A stretch of DNA of 64,000 nucleotides from Pseudoalteromonas sp. XMcav2-N (GTDB taxonomy: Bacteria; Pseudomonadota; Gammaproteobacteria; Enterobacterales; Alteromonadaceae): contig NZ_JAMXSF010000003.1 in assembly GCF_024124545.1 (NCBI RefSeq), forward strand, positions 341,614 through 405,613, read 5' to 3'. Every line of letters starts with the position of its first letter. Positions within the stretch are counted from its first letter, which is position 1. The notes beneath the pieces are model-generated. The model was not told the origin of the DNA. It saw only the letters and a list, made by a program, of their open reading frames with translations, and searched no databases. Position numbers and translations under genes: made by a program. Shown piece after piece: positions 1-9,976 of the stretch.

Positions 1-2089
1 GTTTGAGTTGTGTCATCATAGAAGACAGGATATAGATACCATAGTCGACACCAATACCCACGCCCAAAGCAATTACTGGTAAGGTAGATACAGTCAGGCC
101 AATTTCGAGTTTGACCATCAATGCTTGTGCCAGAGTCGATACTATATACAGAGGCAATACAACGGCGATAGTCGCGCGTATACTTCTGAAGCTAATCAGA
201 CATAGTATAATCACTGCACCATACACGTAAATCATCATAGGCAGCTGCGCCTCCGATACTGACTCGTTCGTTGCAGCCATTACACCTATGGGACCAGACG
301 CAAGTTTAAATTGCACTGTATCTGTGCCCTCTTCCTTAGCAAAAGCTTTGATCTGAGACACCACATTATCTATGGTCTGGGCCTTGTGATCGGCCATGAA
401 TATGATGATAGGCATCACAGAGCAATCACCATTTAGCAGACCGGTACTCGTTTCTACACGAGACGTAGCCTGTACCAGAGATGCACTGTTACGTGGCAGA
501 GTTTGCCATTTCAGATTACCCTCGTTATAGCCCGCGTTGACAGACTGCGCGACTGAGCTCAAAGACACAGCTGACTGAACGCCCGGTAAGTTTTCCACAC
601 GCCATTGGAAACGACTGATCCTATCCATTGTATCATGCTCAGTACAAGCCGCAGGATAAGCCTCTACCAGTACTTTAAGGATGTCAGATGAAATTGCGTA
701 GCGATCAGAGATCAGGAAAGTATCCTGATTGTAACGTGCATCCTCATGCAGCGCTGGTGCACCGGCATGTAGATCACCGATTTGCATATGCTGAGATTGC
801 CAGTAGCCCAGACCAAATAGCACCGCACTCACCAGTAAAATAACACGTGCAACTCGTTTGTCAGTGGTTTTAACTAAGGCTTCACGCAACGCCGTAAATA
901 ACCTGTGGCTCAGAGAGTTACCATCATCGACACGGTGAATTTTGCTGGAATTGTAGTAAGACGCCAGAATTGGTAGTAATATCAGGTTAGTGAAAATAAT
1001 CACAGCCACACCTAAACTCGCGGTGATCGCCAATTCACGAATGATGCCGATATCGATGGCAAGCAAGGTCAAAAAGCCCACTGTATCTGATAGTAAAGCG
1101 ATACCACCCGGGATTAACAAGGCTTTGAAGCTCGCTTCTGCGGCCACTTTACTGCTCACGCCTTCCGCCACTTTTTTACCAATCGCGTTGATCATTTGCA
1201 CACCATGGCTCACACCAATTGCAAAGACAAGGAAAGGCACCAGGATAGACATGGGATCTAAACCAAACCCTAGTATAGTGAGCAGGCCCATTTGCCATAC
1301 CACGGCAATCAAGGAGCACATAATAGGCAAGAGCGTTAACTTGAAGCTCTTACAGAATAGCCACACCATCACAAAGGTAAACAAAATCGCTACCGCAAAA
1401 AACAGCACAACGCCTTTTGCACCATCTGCGATATCGCCAGCCATCTTGGCAAAGCCGATAATATGGATAGAGACTTTATCTGTGCTCAGTGGCGCACGAA
1501 TTTCACTTTCCAGTTTTTTAGCAAATGCCAATGTATCGAGCTTTTCCTGCGTTTGTGGGTCAATTTCCATTAACTGAGCAGTCACCATTGCACAGGAGTA
1601 GTCGCTGGCCACCATGCGCCCCACGACTTTGGCTTTTTCTATATTTTGTTTAACAACTGCGAGTCCGGCCTCGTCCGCCGTAAAATTAGCCGGAATGATA
1701 GGGCCACCGGCAAATCCATCTTCCACGACCTCAACAAAACGCGCGCTCGGTGCAAAAATCGAGTTCACCAGAGGACGGTTTACACCGGGAATAAAGTAAA
1801 GTTGGTCATGAACGGCTTTTAACTGGGAAAAAAATTCGGGGTTAAAGATATCACCGTCTGCGTCACACACTGAAATAAGGATACTGTTCGCACCGCCAAA
1901 TTGCTTTTCATGCTTGAGGTATACTTTCATGTACTCATGATTTAACGGAATGTTTTTATTAAAAGATGCATCGAGCTGGATGTGGGTTGTGCGGTAACCC
2001 AAAAACAAAGTGGCCACAATGAACATAAAGATCATCGCAACTCTGTGTCTGAACACGACATACACAAGTTGGTTTAACAATGACTGCAT
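1..2089 (-). CDS. RND/MMPL-family exporter, C-terminus cut by window edge
   Basis: An inner-membrane transporter of the RND superfamily (MMPL / hydrophobe exporter type), probably moving lipids or other hydrophobic compounds using the proton gradient. The frame is open from an ATG at 2087-2089 to the window edge, about 696 residues. It shows an N-terminal TM helix, a large periplasmic domain, a TM bundle (about residues 200-360), a second periplasmic domain, and a second bundle beginning at the edge with the motif GVGIGVDYG typical of MMPL TM4. The equivalent first-half helix reads AIGVSHGVQ and lacks the Asp. The ATG overlaps the stop of the upstream YCF48-like gene (TAATG), so translation is probably coupled. 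Family assignment is firm; the substrate is unknown. Confidence 0.88.
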   Translation of the reverse strand, partial: MQSLLNQLVYVVFRHRVAMIFMFIVATLFLGYRTTHIQLDASFNKNIPLNHEYMKVYLKHEKQFGGANSILISVCDADGDIFNPEFFSQLKAVHDQLYFIPGVNRPLVNSIFAPSARFVEVVEDGFAGGPIIPANFTADEAGLAVVKQNIEKAKVVGRMVASDYSCAMVTAQLMEIDPQTQEKLDTLAFAKKLESEIRAPLSTDKVSIHIIGFAKMAGDIADGAKGVVLFFAVAILFTFVMVWLFCKSFKLTLLPIMCSLIAVVWQMGLLTILGFGLDPMSILVPFLVFAIGVSHGVQMINAIGKKVAEGVSSKVAAEASFKALLIPGGIALLSDTVGFLTLLAIDIGIIRELAITASLGVAVIIFTNLILLPILASYYNSSKIHRVDDGNSLSHRLFTALREALVKTTDKRVARVILLVSAVLFGLGYWQSQHMQIGDLHAGAPALHEDARYNQDTFLISDRYAISSDILKVLVEAYPAACTEHDTMDRISRFQWRVENLPGVQSAVSLSSVAQSVNAGYNEGNLKWQTLPRNSASLVQATSRVETSTGLLNGDCSVMPIIIFMADHKAQTIDNVVSQIKAFAKEEGTDTVQFKLASGPIGVMAATNESVSEAQLPMMIYVYGAVIILCLISFRSIRATIAVVLPLYIVSTLAQALMVKLEIGLTVSTLPVIALGVGIGVDYGIYILSSMMTQLK

Positions 2090-3087
2090 TAGTGTTTAGC
2101 CTCTACTATCTGGATCCCTTGTTCAGTCGCCAGGACCAGTTTTCCATTGAATACAACGCCGGCCATAATGGATTTGCCATTTTTCAGCTGCTTACTGGAT
2201 AACCCGTCTTCGGTTCGGTTGAAAATCACACCGCTGTTTGCAAAGAGGTACTGCTGCTTATCAACTGACAGAACTTGATTAATGGTTGCGGTTTTACTGA
2301 GTGCCAAGCGATTGAACGAGGAGAGCTCTGAGTCGGATATAAATGCATTTCCACGCAGACCGGCTGTGAGTATACGGCCATCAGACGTTTTATTTACTGA
2401 AAACAGTGAGCCTGCGTAAAAACTTGGCATTCTAAGCCAGCTTTTTCCGGCGTCCTTACTGACAGCAAACAGGCCCATTTCTCCGGCCAGATAATAGTCT
2501 GTGCCATCAATCAAAAGAGAATTAAAATGTGGCAGTATGAACGCAGTTTCGTCTTCATAGGCGGCGGGGTCTTCTTCTTTTAGTTCGGCTAGATAATCAA
2601 TATCATCCGGGTGGACGAAGGTATCAATAAAGCGCTTTTGCCAGTTTTTTCCACCGTCTGTGGTTTCGTACATCATGCCATAAGCACCCACAGCATAGCC
2701 AACTTGCTCGTTAGCAAAGGTAATATCCAGACAGGGCTTTTCGATGTCAGGTAAATGTTGCTGGATCTGCCAGCTCTGACCACTGTCCTCAGTGCTCAGA
2801 ATTGTAGCGTCATGGCCACATGCCCAGCCTTTGCTTTCACTTACAAAAGTCACTGCCGTTAATAAGCTTTGTACAGGAACCTGGGCTTGTTGCCAATTAC
2901 TCCCATCGCTGCTTGTAACGATCGTGCCATATTTGCCAACCGCAACGAGCCGGGAGCCTGTAAAACTAATATCTGTCAGTAATGTACGTTGTGGATGTGC
3001 CACCATTAGTGCATCAGAAGCTGCGACTACTGCATCACTTTGCATTGCCAAAACAGCAATCGTGGTTGCGACTAACTTCTTAATCAT
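2089..3087 (-). CDS. YCF48/BNR-repeat periplasmic beta-propeller protein
   Basis: A 332-residue secreted protein with an N-terminal signal peptide (MIKKLVATTIAVLAMQ, cleavage near residue 22). It has repeated propeller blades of the YCF48/BNR kind: GSNWQQA, SGQSWQIQ, GGKNWQKRF and AGKSWLRMP each follow an Asp-box-like pattern. Related proteins (HCF136/YCF48) act as assembly factors for membrane complexes. Here it lies between DUF1329 and an RND exporter, so a role as a periplasmic partner of that transporter is a reasonable inference. It ends in a one-base stop/start overlap with the exporter gene. It is separated from the upstream DUF1329 gene by about 108 bases that contain a strong hairpin. 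Confidence 0.85.
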   Translation of the reverse strand: MIKKLVATTIAVLAMQSDAVVAASDALMVAHPQRTLLTDISFTGSRLVAVGKYGTIVTSSDGSNWQQAQVPVQSLLTAVTFVSESKGWACGHDATILSTEDSGQSWQIQQHLPDIEKPCLDITFANEQVGYAVGAYGMMYETTDGGKNWQKRFIDTFVHPDDIDYLAELKEEDPAAYEDETAFILPHFNSLLIDGTDYYLAGEMGLFAVSKDAGKSWLRMPSFYAGSLFSVNKTSDGRILTAGLRGNAFISDSELSSFNRLALSKTATINQVLSVDKQQYLFANSGVIFNRTEDGLSSKQLKNGKSIMAGVVFNGKLVLATEQGIQIVEAKH

Positions 3088-3132
3088 GATGAATACTCGA
3101 AAATTATTGTGAGAGAGAATAGGAAGTGCAAT

Positions 3133-3158
3133 TCAGGAGTCACTACCGTGACTCCTGA
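3133..3158 (-). other. Intercistronic hairpin between DUF1329 and YCF48 genes
   Basis: A perfect 11-bp inverted repeat (arm TCAGGAGTCAC, 4-base loop) lies in the spacer between two co-directional genes. No T-tract follows on the minus strand, so it does not look like a simple intrinsic terminator. It could be an mRNA-stability or partial-attenuation element that changes the ratio of upstream to downstream products. The hairpin is seen in the sequence; the role is inferred. Confidence 0.5.
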
Positions 3159-3195
3159 GGAGTTGCGCATTGCCAGCACTAGCCGGCAGTTACGC

Positions 3196-4563
3196 TTATC
3201 GTCTGCCCTCGCGGCGTAAAGCGCTTTGTGTGAACTCATTGTCCTGGAAAGACTGACTGAAATCATACATGCTTTCTTCATTATCCAGGCCAATTGCCAG
3301 ATAACGACGAGAGTTGAGATCGTGATACACGTCTAACGTACTCCAGTGTGTCGGCACTTCATAGTAGTTCAAACCATGTGCCATCGCGACGCGGTACATT
3401 TGGTCACGGTTGTCGTACAGGTCAGCAACATGGATTTGCCAGCTGTCTTCATCAATGTAGAAAACACGCTTCTTATAAATATGGCGAGTACCTTCTTTCA
3501 GGTTTGCTTCAACCACCCAGACACGGTGTTTTTCATAACGAACGTGCTCAGGATTTACGTGACCTGCCATCAGAATATCATCATACTTGAGCTTATCACT
3601 GTGAAGTTTGTAGCTGTTATATGGAATATAAAGTTCCTGCTTTCCTTTCAATGTCCAGTTGTAACGGTTAGGTGAACCGTTGAACATATCGAAATCGTCT
3701 GTCGTACGCAGACTGTCTGACGCAGTTCCCGGTGCATCATATGCTACATTCGGTGCACGACGCACCCGACGTTGACCTGCGTTATATGTCCAAGCCTGAC
3801 GAGGTGTCAGGATTTGGTCCATTGTTTCATGTACCAACAAAGCAGTCCCAGCAAGGTTCGCAGGCTCAGTTACTTTTTGTTTAAACTTAAACAGGACATT
3901 AGACTCTTTCAGTTCTTCAGGCGTAACTTCAGGGCTAGAGTACTTAACCAACAGTTTTTCATCAAAGCCGATGATGTTGTATGAGCCCGATGCAGTTGGC
4001 ATTGCCTGCCCGCCGAAACGTGCAATAGACAAACCGCGATAGCGAAGCAAGTGATTCCAGATAGCTTCTAAGCCATTCTTAGGGATCGGGAACGGGATAC
4101 CAATTGCAGTATCTTTAATACCGTTACCGTCTTCAATTAGCTGTGCTGTAGATGCATACTTTTTGGTTGCATCGTACACTAACTGCGGATATGCAGCACT
4201 GCGTCGAGTCGGGTAGATATGCATTTTGAACGTATCGGGATAAGTCTCGAACAAGGCAACCTGACCAGGGCTCAACTTATCTTTGTACTTGTCCAGATTA
4301 GTTTTATCAATCGTGAACAAGATTTTGTCATCTGCGAAGGGGTCTGGGTGGTGCATACCCACTTTATACTCTGCAGGTGGCTTAGTAATACCACCTGTCC
4401 AGGCAGGGATACTGCCGTCGGCATTACCCGCTTTCTCTGCGCCGATTGGCGTCAGGTCGGCGCCCAGGCGCGCAATTTCTTCTGGGGTCATTTTTGCAAA
4501 TGCCCCCGGTGCTGCCATCATTGTTATAATTGTTGCAGCAAGCATAGTAGGTTTTCTAAACAT
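3196..4563 (-). CDS. DUF1329 outer-membrane lipoprotein-sorting-like protein
   Basis: A 455-residue exported protein of family DUF1329, which I recall being placed with the LolA/LolB-like folds that carry lipids or lipoproteins across the periplasm. The signal peptide is clear (MFRKPTMLAATIITMMAAPGAFA). The mature part carries the usual DUF1329 features, including the opening MTPEEIARLGADLTPIGAEK and the region IPAWTGGI. The start is supported by an AAGGG ribosome-binding site about 6 bases upstream. It is the second gene of a minus-strand cluster, 11 bases after the DUF1302 gene. The biochemical function is not established from the sequence; a link to outer-membrane or lipid traffic is inferred from the neighbours. 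Confidence 0.88.
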   Translation of the reverse strand: MFRKPTMLAATIITMMAAPGAFAKMTPEEIARLGADLTPIGAEKAGNADGSIPAWTGGITKPPAEYKVGMHHPDPFADDKILFTIDKTNLDKYKDKLSPGQVALFETYPDTFKMHIYPTRRSAAYPQLVYDATKKYASTAQLIEDGNGIKDTAIGIPFPIPKNGLEAIWNHLLRYRGLSIARFGGQAMPTASGSYNIIGFDEKLLVKYSSPEVTPEELKESNVLFKFKQKVTEPANLAGTALLVHETMDQILTPRQAWTYNAGQRRVRRAPNVAYDAPGTASDSLRTTDDFDMFNGSPNRYNWTLKGKQELYIPYNSYKLHSDKLKYDDILMAGHVNPEHVRYEKHRVWVVEANLKEGTRHIYKKRVFYIDEDSWQIHVADLYDNRDQMYRVAMAHGLNYYEVPTHWSTLDVYHDLNSRRYLAIGLDNEESMYDFSQSFQDNEFTQSALRREGRR

Positions 4564-4574
4564 ATTGAAAGCCC

Positions 4575-6692
4575 TTAGATTGAATACTTAATATTAAATG
4601 AAACAAAGTCACGGTCTGAGAATGTGTTAGTCTTACCACCACCCCAGAATGCGTTATAACCAAAGTCAAATGACCAGGCATTTTGATAACTGAAGTTAAG
4701 CGTCATGCCCACAGATTTACGGTCTTCAACAAACAGGAACATTGGGTCTGGCGTGATACCATTAACATCATGTGAAAACACAATGCGCGGTGACATATTG
4801 ACGCCGGCAAACAGGTTGTTGTACTCGCCTTTAGCAATAAGTCGATAACCCCAGGCAGATGCGGTTGGGAAAGGATTAACCTCAGGGCCATTTGAAATAG
4901 CCTTGTGGAGCAAGTCGTACTCGTAGTCATTTACCCCTTCAATTGTACCACTTCGGCCAGTTCCGGCTACGTTCAAACGTAACTCATCATAACTAGGCAT
5001 GTCTTTGATGGTGACGCCACCCACTTCACCAACTAACGCCCAACTGTCGGCTCCCAGTGACGGGCCAAACAAATGCGTTGCAGTAAATTGCAGCTGCATG
5101 GTGTCTTTCAGGACATAACCTTGTGCAATTTCACCCGGCTTAACAAAAGCGACATCATCGCCTTTACTCAACTGAGATAGACCTGCAACGTCGGTACGAA
5201 TGCCAGCCAATGCAAGCTGCTCCAACATACCTGCATACAGCAGTTCTACGTCATCGATTTGAAGTGGTTCGTCCTGGCGATATGAAAACTCACCAGAAAA
5301 CGCTGTCTCGCCGATGGCGGTATTAAAGCTCAAACCATATAGTTTGATATCTTCAGGATATTCGATCAAACCCTGGGTAAAGGCATTCAGGTTAGTGAAA
5401 TTCTCAGCATCCAGTGTGTTGTTTTTGATGTAGTCAAGATCTGCAGCAATTGACTCGGCGCGGAAGTCAGACGCTTTACCAGAAATCAGCGGTCGGCGGG
5501 CGTGATAATTAATGTAGTAAAGTGCAAATTCAGTATCATTTAGTTCAGGTGCAAACACGCCTAAACGAATACCAAACTGACCGCTGTCTTTTGGCTCTTT
5601 CTTACCATTATGACCTTTGCCCTTTAGAGCTACTTTGGTTGGATAAGCCAGATACATAGACGTTAACTGAGAAATTGCTTCTTCACTTTTCAGTACGTTT
5701 TCGTCAGTTACATCCAAACCTTGAGCAGCTAATGCCCCCATCCAGTTCGTATGCAGATTGTTAAGCGCTTCCGTCAGGTGAGCCAAATCTATATCAGGGT
5801 TAGCGGTAAAGCCGAGCTGAATATTCTGGTTATAACCGTTTTCTGACGCGAAGTCGTTAGTAGAGAAATAACTCCCTGTCGCAGGAAGGCGAGTCTCGTG
5901 CCATTCGTACTGATAAAAAGCTTCAAGCGTCACATTGTCTGTTAAACCAAGAGAGGCCCAAAACATACCAACAGGAATGAAGGCTTCTTTAAGTTCAGCC
6001 CCGGGCGCTTTCAGACGGTCAATGTCCACCGGGTTTACGTTGATACCATGGCTGATCAGCGTACTTTCACCCCAGTTGACAACCTGCCGACCAAGTCTGA
6101 CAGATAATGGGTTTTGACCACCATTAAGATCAAAATCAGCCCAAACGAACGCATCTAACAAGCGTAAATCTGAACATACCTGCTCCTTAGTATCGTCGTC
6201 TGCACAGGGATCCACTTTTTGACCTGACACAGGGTTAGTGTAAGCAAAGTCACCATCTTCCATTGCAAAATCTTTGAAATACATGAAGCGAGAGAAGAAA
6301 CCGTAGTTGTCCTTCGTAATGCCAAATTCATGTGTTCCTTTTAGCAACTGAGAAAATGTGTCGCCCGAGTCAAAGTTTAAATTACCGGCATCACCATTGT
6401 TTGAGTATGCACCCTGCTGCGACCAGATCTGAGAAGATGAATAGATGGTGTTGCCTAACGAAGCATTATAACCTGTCCAGTTATAGCGAGGGTGATTACT
6501 TTTACCAATATGGTCAAAGTCGCGGTCTTCTACACGAATACTCTGGCCATAAGAAAACGTAGAATCAAAGGTTACATCAAAATCACCAACTTGGAACGTG
6601 GCGGCTTGCGCAGCAGTGCCAGCGACACCAAGACATGCAGCACTGAGGCCCAACATGATCTTGTTCTTCACAAAGCGCGATGTTTTTATCAT
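4575..6692 (-). CDS. DUF1302 outer-membrane beta-barrel protein
   Basis: A 705-residue protein with a signal peptide ending near AATFQVGDF and the beta-rich sequence of the DUF1302 family, predicted to be an outer-membrane barrel. Visible family features are the early RLGRQVVNWGESTLISHGIN segment and many alternating aromatic strands toward the C-terminus. A strong GGGGGAGA ribosome-binding site precedes the ATG. It appears to be the first gene of the cluster DUF1302-DUF1329-YCF48-RND, with a 236-base upstream region that must hold the promoter. Together the four genes could form an envelope-spanning route for a hydrophobic compound. The substrate and the direction of transport are unknown. 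Confidence 0.9.
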   Translation of the reverse strand: MIKTSRFVKNKIMLGLSAACLGVAGTAAQAATFQVGDFDVTFDSTFSYGQSIRVEDRDFDHIGKSNHPRYNWTGYNASLGNTIYSSSQIWSQQGAYSNNGDAGNLNFDSGDTFSQLLKGTHEFGITKDNYGFFSRFMYFKDFAMEDGDFAYTNPVSGQKVDPCADDDTKEQVCSDLRLLDAFVWADFDLNGGQNPLSVRLGRQVVNWGESTLISHGINVNPVDIDRLKAPGAELKEAFIPVGMFWASLGLTDNVTLEAFYQYEWHETRLPATGSYFSTNDFASENGYNQNIQLGFTANPDIDLAHLTEALNNLHTNWMGALAAQGLDVTDENVLKSEEAISQLTSMYLAYPTKVALKGKGHNGKKEPKDSGQFGIRLGVFAPELNDTEFALYYINYHARRPLISGKASDFRAESIAADLDYIKNNTLDAENFTNLNAFTQGLIEYPEDIKLYGLSFNTAIGETAFSGEFSYRQDEPLQIDDVELLYAGMLEQLALAGIRTDVAGLSQLSKGDDVAFVKPGEIAQGYVLKDTMQLQFTATHLFGPSLGADSWALVGEVGGVTIKDMPSYDELRLNVAGTGRSGTIEGVNDYEYDLLHKAISNGPEVNPFPTASAWGYRLIAKGEYNNLFAGVNMSPRIVFSHDVNGITPDPMFLFVEDRKSVGMTLNFSYQNAWSFDFGYNAFWGGGKTNTFSDRDFVSFNIKYSI

Positions 6693-6928
6693 TATTTCTC
6701 CCCCCTTTGGCGGGTAATTCTTATCAAGTTATTGTTTTTTGTTGTCGTAACGATAGAAGCGATAGCTTTAAATTACAAATAATACGCGTCTGATCGGTGC
6801 ATTTTTATCTCATTGGAGCGCATTTCACTCATGGTAAGACGTCCTACCAGAGTAGTTATAACACGTAATTTAAGTTTAAAACAAACCGATTTAACAAAAA
6901 TACTTTATGTCTCGTCGCATAATTGTCA

Positions 6929-7150
6929 TCAAACTACTTTTTCTAACGCTACGAAGCGGTTATTTTCATCAAGCAACAAACGAAAGCGCCCACGGACTCC
7001 CAAACTTGAGACATGCCGCCGGATATGATGAGCGGGAAAGCGGATCCGCTTCCCACCATCCTCAACGACCTGTATAAACTCAACATGTCCATGGTAATAC
7101 GCCATGCACTGTTCATGGCTCAAATCCATGTAAAAGTAATACTCATGCAT
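6929..7150 (-). CDS. DUF2835 family small protein
   Basis: A 73-residue protein recognised as DUF2835 from its hallmark order: an aromatic N-terminus (YYFYMDLSHEQCMAYY), a central RIRFPAHHIRRHV block, then GVRGRFRLLLDENNRFVALEKV. The family is common in marine gammaproteobacteria and has no established function. It is predicted soluble, with no signal peptide or membrane segment. It lies 42 bases upstream of the pepN stop on the same strand, so it is downstream of pepN and may be read through from it. The ribosome-binding site is weak (AAGG about 14 bases away). Confidence 0.85.
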   Translation of the reverse strand: MHEYYFYMDLSHEQCMAYYHGHVEFIQVVEDGGKRIRFPAHHIRRHVSSLGVRGRFRLLLDENNRFVALEKVV

Positions 7151-7192
7151 TTTGTGGATAAAAACCTTTACATATCACAACTAAAAGCGCTG

Positions 7193-9784
7193 TTAGTTCA
7201 ACGCTTTATCGATTTTTTCGTACAAATCATCACTCAGTTCAGGCAATCGCGCTAATTTCTCTAACTGTGCCCTCATCAGAGCCTGACGAGTCTCGTCAAA
7301 GCGTTTGAAAGACAGCAAAGGTGTAATGATCCTGGCAGCATTTTGCGGGTTAACCTGATTTAGCTCTGCGATCAATTCGCCCAGTAGCGCATAGCCTCGA
7401 CCATCCTCCCGATGGAAGTGGCGCGGATTTGTGCGAGTAAATGCACCTATCAGTGCACGTACCCGGTTTGGATTCGCTTTGTCAAAACAGGGATGGGTAT
7501 AAAGTGACAAAATGTTGTCTATACAGTGCTCATCGCGTCGGCTTGCCTGCAACGCAAACCATTTGTCCATTACCAACAGGTCTGACTGCCATTGCTTGTC
7601 AAAATCGTCCAACAACAACTGCGTCAGCACGTGCTGGGCATTCACAGCAGCCCTGAGCGCACCCAGTTTCAAAGTCATATTGTGGCTTTCACTTTGTGCC
7701 TGTATCCAGCCTTGGATCTGCGAGTCCGATACCTGAGCAAGATAAAACAGGCATTTGTTTTTCATTGTGCGAATTGCCACAGCCTTAGCATCAAGGCTGC
7801 CATCGTCCTGGAGCTGCGAATAGGTTGCACACCAGGCTGACTTAAGTTGTTCTGCTATTTGGTACTCTACCGTAGAAATAGCCTGCTCCAGCTGTGCGAC
7901 TGGAACCGGAGTATAGTCCGCACTGAGCGCATCAAACCCGGGGACGGTAAATAGCTCAGCTAAAATTGATAAATCACCGCTGAGATCGTCAAGTAACATG
8001 TTTAGTGCCTGCGTCAAACATTCGGGCAACTGATACTCGGAAAATGTCTGGGTGTTTACCAGAGTCTTAATTTCCGCTTTGTAAAGTTGCTGAATGGCTT
8101 CCCAACGCGCGTAATCACTGCTTGCATACTTGGCAATGTGGAGCAATTGATGTTGCTGATAATCGTAACTCAATGAACAAGGTGCGGAGAACCCTTCAAG
8201 TAACACAATCACAGGCTCGCTTTCGAGTCCACAGAATACAAAGCTTTGTTGCTTCTCGGTCAGCTCCAGGACTTTACCCTGCTTGGCAATCGACTCAGGC
8301 ACCTTAATGACCTGCCCTTGCTTATCAAGCAGCTCTATTGCAACTGGAATATGCAGTGAGGCTTCTACCGGGTCGTTATCTGCATGGCTTTGCGCCAGAT
8401 GTAGGGTAAACTCCCCTTGTTGATCGTCAAAACTCGTGCGAGCGCTGACCTTTGGCGTACCAACCTGGTTATACCAGAGTTTAAACTGGCTTAAATCTTT
8501 ACCATTGGCATCACTCATGGCGGCTACAAAGTCATCACAGGTCACAGCCTGCCCATCGTGGCGCTCAAAATAGAGCTTCATTCCCTTTTGGAAACCAGTT
8601 TCACCCAAGATAGTATGCATCATTCGGATCACTTCAGCGCCTTTGTTATATACAGTGACCGTATAGAAGTTGTTCATCTCGATTACTTGTTGTGGCCTGA
8701 TTGGGTGCGCCATAGGCCCGGCGTCTTCAGCAAACTGATGTGTACGGACCGTATTGACGGCATCTATCCGGTTCAGTGCGCGAGAGCCCAGGTCACTACT
8801 GAATTCCTGATCACGAAATACCGTGAGACCCTCTTTTAGGCTCAGCTGAAACCAATCGCGACAGGTCACGCGGTTGCCAGTCCAGTTGTGAAAATACTCA
8901 TGTCCGACGATCGACTCTATGATATGGAAATCCCGATCCGTTGCCGTTTCCTGGTTTGCCAGTACACAGGCGCTGTTGAAAACATTCAGACCTTTGTTCT
9001 CCATCGCGCCCATATTGAAAAAGTCGACCGCCACTATCATATAAATGTCGAGGTCGTATTCCAGGTCAAAGCGTTGTTCGTCCCAGGCCATGGCCTTTTT
9101 CAGAGAGGTCATTGCATGAGGTGCTTTGCTCAGGTTTCCTTTATCAACAAACAGCTGTAAATCAACTTTACGCCCCGTTCGTGTTTCAAATTGATCCGTC
9201 AGTACATCGAAATCCCCTGCCACCAAAGCAAAAAGATAAGAAGGCTTTTTAAAGGGATCTTCCCAGCAAACATAATGGCGACCGTCTGATAATTCACCAC
9301 TGTCGACCTTATTGCCATTGGATAAAAGGTACGGCATTTGTTTAGGGCCGATTATCTTCACTTGGTAGGTCGTCAGTACGTCTGGACGATCCAGGAAGTA
9401 AGTTATCTTGCGAAAACCTTCTGCCTCGCATTGCGTGCAATACGCGCCATCTGACAGGTACAATCCTTCAAGTGATGTGTTTGTCCCTGGAGAGATAGTG
9501 TTCACAATTTCAATTTCAGCGCGCTCACCCAGTCCGAATAACTCCAGGCCAGTATCATGTAACCTATAATTGGTGTGCACTTGTCCGTTTACATGCACTG
9601 ATTTCAGTGTCAATTCAATGCCATCGAGCATAACAGAGTTGACGTCGCCCTGTGCCGTTAATATAAACCGAGCAGTTACCTTAGTGTGCTGCGGATCCAG
9701 TTCAAAGGTTAGGGAGAGGTTTTCAACTGCATGTGTGGGCGGCTGATAATCATGCAGGTATTTGGCCTGAGGTTTTGAGGTCAT
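7193..9784 (-). CDS. pepN: Aminopeptidase N (M1 zinc metallopeptidase)
   Basis: Cytoplasmic aminopeptidase that removes N-terminal residues during peptide turnover. The M1 signatures are present: the exopeptidase motif GAMENKG, and HEYFH followed by NWTGNRVTCRDWFQLSLKEGLTVF, giving HExxH-x18-E zinc ligands with the first His at residue 295. Length (863 residues) and motif spacing match the E. coli PepN class, including the C-terminal DUF3458-type helical domain. I start at 9784 because AGGA lies 6-7 bases before that ATG. A start 18 bases upstream (9802) is in frame but would place this ribosome-binding site inside the gene. No hairpin terminator is clear after the stop. Confidence 0.96.
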   Translation of the reverse strand: MTSKPQAKYLHDYQPPTHAVENLSLTFELDPQHTKVTARFILTAQGDVNSVMLDGIELTLKSVHVNGQVHTNYRLHDTGLELFGLGERAEIEIVNTISPGTNTSLEGLYLSDGAYCTQCEAEGFRKITYFLDRPDVLTTYQVKIIGPKQMPYLLSNGNKVDSGELSDGRHYVCWEDPFKKPSYLFALVAGDFDVLTDQFETRTGRKVDLQLFVDKGNLSKAPHAMTSLKKAMAWDEQRFDLEYDLDIYMIVAVDFFNMGAMENKGLNVFNSACVLANQETATDRDFHIIESIVGHEYFHNWTGNRVTCRDWFQLSLKEGLTVFRDQEFSSDLGSRALNRIDAVNTVRTHQFAEDAGPMAHPIRPQQVIEMNNFYTVTVYNKGAEVIRMMHTILGETGFQKGMKLYFERHDGQAVTCDDFVAAMSDANGKDLSQFKLWYNQVGTPKVSARTSFDDQQGEFTLHLAQSHADNDPVEASLHIPVAIELLDKQGQVIKVPESIAKQGKVLELTEKQQSFVFCGLESEPVIVLLEGFSAPCSLSYDYQQHQLLHIAKYASSDYARWEAIQQLYKAEIKTLVNTQTFSEYQLPECLTQALNMLLDDLSGDLSILAELFTVPGFDALSADYTPVPVAQLEQAISTVEYQIAEQLKSAWCATYSQLQDDGSLDAKAVAIRTMKNKCLFYLAQVSDSQIQGWIQAQSESHNMTLKLGALRAAVNAQHVLTQLLLDDFDKQWQSDLLVMDKWFALQASRRDEHCIDNILSLYTHPCFDKANPNRVRALIGAFTRTNPRHFHREDGRGYALLGELIAELNQVNPQNAARIITPLLSFKRFDETRQALMRAQLEKLARLPELSDDLYEKIDKALN

Positions 9785-9924
9785 GACAATTCCTATTATC
9801 AATTTACAGTTGCTGCAGTGCGTGTGGCACGACTAAGCAAAATGAAAAAATGAGTACAAATCAATATCTTTATTGTAGAACGGCCTGCGCTGAGGGCAAA
9901 GGGATTTATGAATTGCAGACGTGC

Positions 9925-9955
9925 AAAAACGCCTCAAATTAAGTGAGGCGTTTTT
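9925..9955 (-). terminator. Intrinsic terminator after nhaC
   Basis: Inverted repeat with arms CGCCTCA/TGAGGCG, a 7-base loop and A/T-tracts on both sides, placed 22 bases after the nhaC stop on the minus strand. The flanking A-run would also make it work in the other direction. Confidence 0.85.
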
Positions 9956-9976
9956 CTTAACGTTGCGTATTGCTAA

